Source: Kluyvera intermedia (lineage in GTDB: Bacteria > Pseudomonadota > Gammaproteobacteria > Enterobacterales > Enterobacteriaceae). From it: a DNA stretch of 64,000 bases. Below the pieces are notes generated by a model. That model saw only the letters and a list, made by a program, of their open reading frames with translations, made no database searches and had not been told where the DNA came from. Both the position numbers and the translations under genes were made by a program. This document shows, in pieces, positions 58,184-64,000 of this stretch; the first letter of the stretch is position 1; every line of letters starts with the position of its first letter. The DNA lies in contig NZ_CP139986.1 of NCBI RefSeq assembly GCF_034424175.1, forward strand, positions 2,666,001 to 2,730,000, read 5' to 3'.

Positions 58184-59530
58184 TCACTTTTTCAGTGTCT
58201 CCACGGTGGCAGCGAAATTCGGCAACCATTTTTCATGAGCCAGAATCATTTCTCGCGCCAGAATCTCTGCATCCTTATCAGAGTGGATAAGCGGGCTCAA
58301 GTTCAGTGCCAGGAGTACGTCGTTAAACTCACCGCTCAGCGCTGCATTGCTCGCCGCAATCTCAAATCCTTTGATGGTGTGGATAAGGCCCAATACTTTC
58401 TCATCGAAATGGGTCACGCGTGGGTGCGGTTTCGCGCCGTCACGTCCGAGGATGGAGGTCACTTCAATGGACCAGTCCGCCGGAATATTGTCGATATGAC
58501 CGTGGTGCGGAATATTAACGTAGTGTTCAGTCTGCTTATCGTTGTAGATGGCGTTGATGACTTCACAGGCCGCATCCGAGTAATACGCCCCGCCGCGCAG
58601 CTCCAGCTCTTTTGGCTTAACGTTCAGATCTGGGTTCTTGTACAGCTCAAACAGCTGCTTCTCGACTTTCTGAACCACCTGAGCGCGCGCGCCGCCTTTG
58701 TAGTACTCGCCCATTTCGATAGCCAGCATCTCTTTTTGCTTGAAGTAATACAGCAGATAAGAGCACGGCAACAAGTTCAGAGAGCGGATCAGCCCTTCAC
58801 TGAACGGCATATCGAAAATGTTCTTCACGGTGTTGGCAGACAGCGTACCAGAGGCCACGCCATCAAGCAGTTCGGCAAAGCGAGATTCACCATTCACCAG
58901 CACGTCGCGAATAAAGACCATGTGGTTCAGACCAAACAGGTCGATAGAAAGGTCATCTTTTTCGCTCAGGCGCAGCACGTCGGTAATGAACATTTTCATC
59001 CCGATAGGGATGTTACACACGCCGATGAAGCGTTTGAAATTGGTATGGCGGTAAACCGCTTCGGTCACCATGCCGGCCGGGTTGGTGAAGTTAATCACCC
59101 ACGCATCCGGGCAGATTTCCTGCACATCTTTAATAATGTCGAAAATCACCGGAATAGTACGCAGACCTTTAAACAAGCCGCCAGCACCGTTGGTTTCCTG
59201 CCCCAGATAACCGTGGCTCAGCGGAATACGCTCGTCTTTTTCACGCGCCTGCAGCTGGCCTACACGCAGCTGCGTGGTCACGAAATCTGCACCTTCTAGG
59301 GCTTCACGGCGATTCAGTGTTTTATAAACTTTCAGCGGTACGCCGGCTTTTTCTACCATGCGCTCGCATAATGCGTGGATAATATCCAGCTTGGCCTGGC
59401 CATCCTCTACGTCCACCAGCCACAATTCGCTGACCGGCAATTCGTGATAACGTTTGAGAAAACCTTCCAGTAATTCCGGCGTATAGCTGCTACCACCACC
59501 AATAGTAACGACTTTTAATTTCTGGCTCAT
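58184..59530 (-). CDS. chbF: ChbF, 6-phospho-beta-glucosidase (GH4)
   Basis: 448-residue NAD+- and Mn2+-dependent GH4 enzyme (E. coli 450) hydrolysing phosphorylated chitobiose and cellobiose. The N-terminal G-G-G-S-S-Y-T-P-E NAD-binding loop, the metal-binding Cys in G-V-C-N-I-P and the N-F-T-N-P-A-G motif are present. It overlaps no gene but lies 11 bases from chbG, consistent with co-transcription. Confidence 0.97.
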   Translation of the reverse strand: MSQKLKVVTIGGGSSYTPELLEGFLKRYHELPVSELWLVDVEDGQAKLDIIHALCERMVEKAGVPLKVYKTLNRREALEGADFVTTQLRVGQLQAREKDERIPLSHGYLGQETNGAGGLFKGLRTIPVIFDIIKDVQEICPDAWVINFTNPAGMVTEAVYRHTNFKRFIGVCNIPIGMKMFITDVLRLSEKDDLSIDLFGLNHMVFIRDVLVNGESRFAELLDGVASGTLSANTVKNIFDMPFSEGLIRSLNLLPCSYLLYYFKQKEMLAIEMGEYYKGGARAQVVQKVEKQLFELYKNPDLNVKPKELELRGGAYYSDAACEVINAIYNDKQTEHYVNIPHHGHIDNIPADWSIEVTSILGRDGAKPHPRVTHFDEKVLGLIHTIKGFEIAASNAALSGEFNDVLLALNLSPLIHSDKDAEILAREMILAHEKWLPNFAATVETLKK

Positions 59531-59636
59531 ATCTTTTCTCCCTGGAGATCCACAAGCTAAACGTGGTTGACCCTCCGCAGAATATGCGGCGAGCTAAATA
59601 ATTCGTGTCAGAACTACGAACTTGATTCGTAGCGCG

Positions 59637-60476
59637 TTATTTAATAACCGTCAGCTGCTTCCGATAATTACTTGGCGTGAATGAGGTCAGTTTTTTGAAT
59701 GTTTTAATAAACAAACTCGGGCTGCTGTAACCTGATTCATACGCAATATCAGTAACTGAATAGTTGGTTATTTCAAGCTGTTTTTTGGCAAAATTGATGC
59801 GGATGTCATTAATAATCTGCATCGGCGTTTTACCATAATAGCGCTGGGTAGCACGAGTTAAATATTCCTGGGTTTTCCCGGATAACTCGACCATATTTTC
59901 CAACGCGCCTTCACCAAATTTTAATTTATCGTGCATGGCTTCTACGGTGGATTTTAACCACTGTGGCATAACATCCTGTGACTGCTCTTCGCGATGATGA
60001 CGCAGGCGGTTAATGACGTAGAAGGAGACCAGTTCAATAAATTCGTCAAATTCAGTTTCGCGAAAATGCAGTGACGAAATAACCGACTCAATGTAGCTAA
60101 GAAAAGTGCTTTTGATCGAATAGACTTGTGAAGCAACCAACGCAAACGGCACCAGTGACTGGTAGTGAGTATCGAAGAAATCTTTGCTGATCCCAACATT
60201 GAGAATTCGCGTCGCGCCAAACTCGTAGAAGCTCTGGTGGTGAGAACCCATCGGGATGAAGACAAAATCTCCACGCTCCAGCATCACCCGTTTGCCATTT
60301 ATCACCTGATAGTAGCGACCGGTCAGTACGATTGTGAACTCGTAATAGTCATGCTGGTGTAACCCACTGATACTTTCCGTTTTATTGTAGATGAAGACAT
60401 GAAAATTCTTACCGTTGAAGAGCTGTTGTTCTCGGGCGGTGTTGATTTCCATGCTGATCATCTTCGGTTGCCTCAT
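59637..60476 (-). CDS. chbR: ChbR, AraC-family dual regulator of the chb operon
   Basis: 279 residues (E. coli 280): an N-terminal cupin (H-Q-H-D-Y-Y-E-F-T and G-D-F-V-F-I-P motifs) and C-terminal AraC helix-turn-helix pairs (T-D-I-A-Y-E-S-G-Y-S-S-P-S-L-F-I-K-T-F-K-K). It activates chb with chitooligosaccharides and represses it without. It sits inside the operon between chbA and chbF, 13 bases after chbA. The first nine residues differ from E. coli. Confidence 0.96.
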   Translation of the reverse strand: MRQPKMISMEINTAREQQLFNGKNFHVFIYNKTESISGLHQHDYYEFTIVLTGRYYQVINGKRVMLERGDFVFIPMGSHHQSFYEFGATRILNVGISKDFFDTHYQSLVPFALVASQVYSIKSTFLSYIESVISSLHFRETEFDEFIELVSFYVINRLRHHREEQSQDVMPQWLKSTVEAMHDKLKFGEGALENMVELSGKTQEYLTRATQRYYGKTPMQIINDIRINFAKKQLEITNYSVTDIAYESGYSSPSLFIKTFKKLTSFTPSNYRKQLTVIK

Positions 60477-60489
60477 AGGGAAAAGCCTA

Positions 60490-60834
60490 TTATACCTTCT
60501 CGTGAAGTTCGATCAATTCAGCAACCAGTTCACGGGCCAACATTGATGTCATTAGATGATCTTGCGCATGAACCAGCACCAGGCTCACCTTTATACGTCC
60601 TTCGCCTTCATCGCTTTCGATAAGCTGGGTCTGGACGCGATGCGCTTCACTCAGTGCGACGCGGGACTGTTCCATGGTGGTTTTGGCAGTTTCAAAATCT
60701 CCCTGCTTGGCTTGCTTTAACGCGGTGTACGCCAGGCTACGCGCCTGCCCAGAATTGATAATCAGGCCCATCACCACTTCTTCGAGATCGTTTTCCTGCA
60801 CGTCCTCAGCAACAACATTATCCAGATCGAACAT
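60490..60834 (-). CDS. chbA: ChbA, chitobiose-specific PTS enzyme IIA
   Basis: 114-residue lactose/cellobiose-type EIIA. The phosphorylated histidine lies in V-H-A-Q-D-H-L-M-T-S-M near the C-terminal third. The ATG at 60834 has AAGAAGGGAA upstream; a longer upstream in-frame region overlapping the chbC end is not conserved. It transfers phosphate from HPr to ChbB. Confidence 0.95.
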   Translation of the reverse strand: MFDLDNVVAEDVQENDLEEVVMGLIINSGQARSLAYTALKQAKQGDFETAKTTMEQSRVALSEAHRVQTQLIESDEGEGRIKVSLVLVHAQDHLMTSMLARELVAELIELHEKV

Positions 60835-60890
60835 ATTTATTCCCTTCTTGTTGAGGGCGGTATGGAGGATGGCTCCATACCGCATTGGCA

Positions 60891-62249
60891 TTAGAATTTC
60901 AGTGCGTTAGCGATGTCTTCTTCGCTCTCTTCTTCTTCGATTTTAGCCTGCGCCTTGTTCGAGATAATCACGAATGGCATGTAAACCAGTGTCGCAACAC
61001 CCAGGTTGAACAGGGCCAAAATCAGTGCAGCGATACTGCCGTTGGTGTTAAAGAACGCACCCAGACCGGTAGGCATTGTCCATGGCGCCACGTTGGTGAT
61101 TGGCGGGATGATGCCTAAGGTGTACGCGGTCATGGTGATTGCAGCCAGCAGCGGTTGAATCAGAATGAACGGGATGAACATGACTGGGTTCATGATAATT
61201 GGCAGGCCAAACAGAATCGGTTCGTTAATCTGGAACAGACCTGATGGCAGAGCCAGTTTTGCTACCTGACGGTGATCTTCGCGGCGTGAAGCGATGAAGA
61301 TGGCGATGATAAGACCCAGAGTCGCACCGGTACCACCGAGGAAGATGTAGGAATCCAGCATTGGTTTTGCCCACATGTGGAAGCTATGACCTGCTGCCAC
61401 TGCGGCTTCAACGGAACCGTACTGCTGATAAAGAGAGATGTTTTCCAGCGCCCATGGGGTCATGATGCCGCTATCAAGCGCGGAAAGCGCCAGAGAACCG
61501 TGCACACCAAAGAACCACAGCAGCGAAGTAAAGATAACGTAAGCCCAGCCTACAACGTGGCCCATCGATGCCAGCGGCGTAGAGATGGTATCCATGATGA
61601 TCTGGTGGAAGTTAGTTCCCCAATGGGTCAGAGCCCAGGAGATAACACCCATAATGGTCAGAATGATGAAGCCTGGGATAACCGCCGAGAAGGAACGTGA
61701 TACCGATTCAGGTACGCTGTCCGGCAGACGAATAACCCAGTTACGACGAACCACAAAGGTAAACAGTTCGGCGACAACCAGACCAATAACAATACCGGAG
61801 ATAATGTTCGCCCCGCCCAGCCAGTTAGCGCCTACCGCGTAGGCTTCACCGACGCTGTATGGGGTAACGGTCATAAACGCTGCGATAGCAATTAAGCCTG
61901 CGGCCATGGAGTCAACTTTGCGTTCTTCCGCAAGCGCTGCGCCAATAAAGAAAGGCGCCATCAGCGACATAATGCCTAAGGTACCGTTATAAACGTTACC
62001 GCCGATGGCTTTAAAGCCGTTTAAAGTATCAATGGTGGATGCATCCAGACGAATGCCCATTGAATAGAAGAAGGAACCCTCACCAAAACTCAGAAAAACG
62101 TTGTTGATTAATACAAACATGGCCCCCGCAAGGGTCAGTGGCATTAATTTAATAAAACCGTTTTTAATCGCATTAACGTGAGGCTGCTTTCCTATTTTAA
62201 CAGCAAAAGGAAGGAGTACCTTTTCAAGCGAATCGATCACTTTACTCAT
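60891..62249 (-). CDS. chbC: ChbC, chitobiose-specific PTS enzyme IIC
   Basis: 452-residue membrane permease of the PTS lactose/cellobiose family (E. coli length) with about ten helices. The substrate-site region N-E-P-I-L-F-G-L-P-I-I-M-N-P is conserved. It phosphorylates chitobiose during import together with ChbB and ChbA. The intercistronic leader upstream carries the ChiX-pairing site. Confidence 0.97.
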   Translation of the reverse strand: MSKVIDSLEKVLLPFAVKIGKQPHVNAIKNGFIKLMPLTLAGAMFVLINNVFLSFGEGSFFYSMGIRLDASTIDTLNGFKAIGGNVYNGTLGIMSLMAPFFIGAALAEERKVDSMAAGLIAIAAFMTVTPYSVGEAYAVGANWLGGANIISGIVIGLVVAELFTFVVRRNWVIRLPDSVPESVSRSFSAVIPGFIILTIMGVISWALTHWGTNFHQIIMDTISTPLASMGHVVGWAYVIFTSLLWFFGVHGSLALSALDSGIMTPWALENISLYQQYGSVEAAVAAGHSFHMWAKPMLDSYIFLGGTGATLGLIIAIFIASRREDHRQVAKLALPSGLFQINEPILFGLPIIMNPVMFIPFILIQPLLAAITMTAYTLGIIPPITNVAPWTMPTGLGAFFNTNGSIAALILALFNLGVATLVYMPFVIISNKAQAKIEEEESEEDIANALKF

Positions 62250-62303
62250 ATAAAATACCCTTAAAAGGCCGCAATAAATTTGCGGCGATTAAATATGAAA
62301 TAA

Positions 62304-62315
62304 CTCTTTGACGGG
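62304..62315 (-). promoter_or_regulatory. ChiX-pairing (sRNA trap) site in the chbB-chbC spacer
   Basis: The chb mRNA reads CCCGTCAAAGAG here, perfectly complementary to the 12-nt seed CTCTTTGACGGG of the ChiX/MicM small RNA. In E. coli and Salmonella this spacer titrates ChiX and so induces the chitoporin gene. The chiX gene itself is not in the window. Confidence 0.85.
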
Positions 62316-62329
62316 AAAAATAAATAAAA

Positions 62330-62650
62330 TTACTGCGAAGCTGACTTCTTAATAGCAGCAACGGCTGCTTTTAATACACCTAAACCATCTACTTTGCCAT
62401 ATAAGGTTGAGTCAATAACTTCAACCGGCTTATTCGGTAAAATCTTTTTGATATCGTCGAGCATATAGGCGATTTGTGGGCCAAGTAAAACCACGTCAGC
62501 CTGTGGGCCTTTTTCTGCTGCAAACGTTTCTGAGAATGCTTCGATAACAACCGGTACTTCGTATTTTTCAGCTTGCGCACGCATTTTGGATACTAACAAT
62601 GACGTGGACATCCCTGCTGAACAAAATAGGTAGATATGTTTCTTTTCCAT
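62330..62650 (-). CDS. chbB: ChbB, chitobiose-specific PTS enzyme IIB
   Basis: 106-residue EIIB, first gene of the chb operon. The phosphocysteine lies at residue 10 in F-C-S-A-G-M-S-T-S. It relays phosphate from ChbA to the sugar at ChbC. The 80-bp spacer to chbC is conserved in function (ChiX trap). Confidence 0.97.
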   Translation of the reverse strand: MEKKHIYLFCSAGMSTSLLVSKMRAQAEKYEVPVVIEAFSETFAAEKGPQADVVLLGPQIAYMLDDIKKILPNKPVEVIDSTLYGKVDGLGVLKAAVAAIKKSASQ

Positions 62651-62880
62651 TCACGCTTCCTCAACTTGTGAAATCTGCCATCATCGGGCGATGTTCCATG
62701 TGCCCACTACCCTCGTATGTAACAGATGAGTTATCTTCTGTTTATGCCTTGAGTATACGGCAACATTTTGGGTACGGATAATTCTCAATGCCCCAAAATT
62801 GTCTCTCATTGACCTCCCATCTTGATTGCCCTCACACTTTGGTCAAAATAATTCGCGACAAGAAATAAGCATGATGGCTC
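62651..62880 (-). promoter_or_regulatory. chb operon control region
   Basis: About 230 bp upstream of chbB. TATACT lies near 62755 on the minus strand as a possible -10. TTATTTC-N5-GCGAATTATTTT (62845-62868) resembles a NagC operator. NagC, ChbR and CRP control chb in E. coli. The individual sites are by-eye candidates only. Confidence 0.45.
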
Positions 62881-62883
62881 ATA

Positions 62884-62914
62884 AAAAAACCCGACACAGT
62901 GGTCGGGTTTTCGT
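62884..62914 (-). terminator. osmE terminator
   Basis: AAAACCCGACCAC...GTGGTCGGGTTTT on the minus strand (pairing ACCCGAC with GTCGGGT), about 20 bases beyond the osmE stop and followed by TTTTTATGAG. Confidence 0.85.
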
Positions 62915-62935
62915 AGACATCCGATAAATACACGA

Positions 62936-63277
62936 TTATTTCTTAGCGGCCTGCGGGTCAGTGTCGTACTGCGCACAGGTTTGGTAACCGGAGTTGATCA
63001 CATGCCCGGTATCATCTAACGCCACAAAGTAGGTTTCTGTTTTACCATCACGTTGACCCAAGATATAGGTCTGGCAAGTGCCTCGAGCGTGAATCATTGA
63101 TACTTCTGATGATGGTTTACCCGCAACCTGGGCGACCTGCGCACGGCTCATCCCTTTCTTCACATCTTTAACAACCGGTTGGGTGAACTGGTCTGCTGTG
63201 CGATCATAAGCGGTACAGCCAGCCAGCATGGTGAATACAGCGGCAGCGCCCAGAAGCCCGATTACATTCTTATTCAT
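62936..63277 (-). CDS. osmE: OsmE, osmotically inducible lipoprotein
   Basis: 113-residue SmpA/OmlA-type small lipoprotein. It has a signal with lipobox M-L-A-G-C, then V-K-K-G-M-S-R-A-Q-V-x-x-x-A-G-K-P typical of the BamE-like fold. E. coli osmE is induced by osmolarity and growth phase via RpoS and FIS. It is divergent from nadE as in E. coli. Confidence 0.96.
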   Translation of the reverse strand: MNKNVIGLLGAAAVFTMLAGCTAYDRTADQFTQPVVKDVKKGMSRAQVAQVAGKPSSEVSMIHARGTCQTYILGQRDGKTETYFVALDDTGHVINSGYQTCAQYDTDPQAAKK

Positions 63278-63493
63278 CTTCCCTCTCCTTTTTTATGATG
63301 TGCATTAAGCCTGGAATAAATATCGCTATTTATCAACTAATACGGCCAAATGAACCCAAACATAGGCTAGATTCGGATTAATTTACATCAGGCAAAACTG
63401 TGATCCTTGTCGTTTTAGCGTCAAAGAGGTAGCTTTAACACATTGTTCTGGTGGGTAATCGGTACGGCTGACACACACATTCCGGAGGGGTAA

Positions 63494-64000
63494 ATGGCGT
63501 TACAACAAGAAATTATTCAGGCGCTTGGCGCAAAACCGCAGATTGATGCAAAAGAAGAGATCCGCCGCAGCGTAGATTTTCTCAAGGCTTATCTAAAAAC
63601 CTACCCGTTTATCAAGTCATTAGTACTGGGGATCAGTGGAGGTCAGGACTCGACCCTGACCGGAAAGCTGTGCCAACAGGCAGTCAATGAACTGCGTACT
63701 GAAAGCGGTGATAGCGCGCTGCAATTTATTGCCGTTCGCCTGCCCTACGGCGTGCAGTTCGACGAACAAGACTGTCAGGATGCGATTGCTTTTATCGAGC
63801 CAGACCGTGTGCTGACAGTGAATATTAAGGGCGCAGTACTGGCCAGCGAGCAGGCGCTGCGCGAAGCGGGTATTGAACTCAGTGACTTTGTTCGCGGCAA
63901 TGAAAAAGCCCGTGAGCGCATGAAAGCACAGTACAGCATTGCTGGGATGACTCACGGCGTGGTGGTCGGCACCGACCATGCAGCGGAGGCGATTACCGGT
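63494..64000 (+). CDS. nadE: NH3-dependent NAD+ synthetase NadE (3' end outside window)
   Basis: Converts deamido-NAD to NAD with ammonia and ATP. The ATG at 63494 is preceded by GGAGGGG. 169 codons are visible before the window ends; the E. coli enzyme has 275. The PP-loop S-G-G-Q-D-S-T near residue 46 and V-G-T-D-H-A-A-E near 160 are intact. Confidence 0.96.
   Translation, partial: MALQQEIIQALGAKPQIDAKEEIRRSVDFLKAYLKTYPFIKSLVLGISGGQDSTLTGKLCQQAVNELRTESGDSALQFIAVRLPYGVQFDEQDCQDAIAFIEPDRVLTVNIKGAVLASEQALREAGIELSDFVRGNEKARERMKAQYSIAGMTHGVVVGTDHAAEAITG

Noticed and set aside
58235..59299. 354-codon open frame antisense to chbF
   Set aside because: It is a shadow of chbF with low-complexity His/Gln/Val composition typical of antisense translation.
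1..64000. CRISPR arrays, tRNA or rRNA genes, prophage or integrase genes
   Set aside because: I found no regularly spaced repeats, tRNA-like cloverleafs, rRNA sequence or integrase in the window.

Overview
The window is chromosomal DNA from a member of the Enterobacteriaceae. It carries an ordinary core-genome backbone whose proteins and gene order match the Escherichia coli/Salmonella group: sapABCDF-fabI-yciW-rnb-pdeR-yciZ-yciT-osmB-yciH-pyrF-lapBA-pgpB-ribA, acnA-ymiA-cysB-topA-yciN-sohB-yciK-btuR, rluB-yciO-rnm-trpLEDCBA, ompW-yciCBA, yniB-hxpB-ydjM-tcyP-cedA, chbBCARFG and osmE-nadE. The trp leader peptide (17 codons, two adjacent Trp codons) and several accessory genes differ from E. 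coli, so it is a related genus. I cannot fix the genus from sequence alone.

Layout. 1-7,700: tail of a large GH39-type regulator, the Sap ABC operon and fabI. 7,700-19,400: REP-like repeats, then RNA turnover, c-di-GMP, osmotic, pyrimidine and LPS-control genes up to ribA. 19,400-22,180: an AT-rich accessory block between the 3' ends of ribA and acnA. It holds a tightly coupled three-gene membrane-protein unit whose central gene is split by a complete 768-bp IS1. 22,180-32,820: acnA to btuR. 32,790-37,510: an inserted beta-glucoside unit (GPH-family transporter, GH3 beta-glucosidase, AraC regulator) with a perfect CRP site upstream. 37,690-47,260: rluB, yciO, rnm and the complete trp operon with promoter, attenuator and terminator. 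47,250-49,610: a second accessory patch with a MarR/oxidoreductase divergent pair, a RyhB-type small RNA gene with a Fur box, and an exported PLD-family nuclease. 49,670-52,440: ompW and yciCBA. At 52,440 the order jumps, relative to E. coli, from yciA to yniB. 53,960-54,730: an orphan kduD-like gene behind a KdgR-type operator. 54,800-63,300: ydjM with LexA boxes, tcyP, cedA, the chitobiose operon with its ChiX-trap site, and osmE. The window ends inside nadE.

Themes. Several blocks concern sugar use (chb, GH3/GPH unit, kduD). Accessory DNA repeatedly sits between convergent gene ends. The most unusual items are the IS1-interrupted YafU-like module, which may be an interbacterial toxin/immunity pair, and the RyhB paralogue at an unexpected locus. 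All family assignments come from recognition of the protein or RNA sequence; no searches were run.
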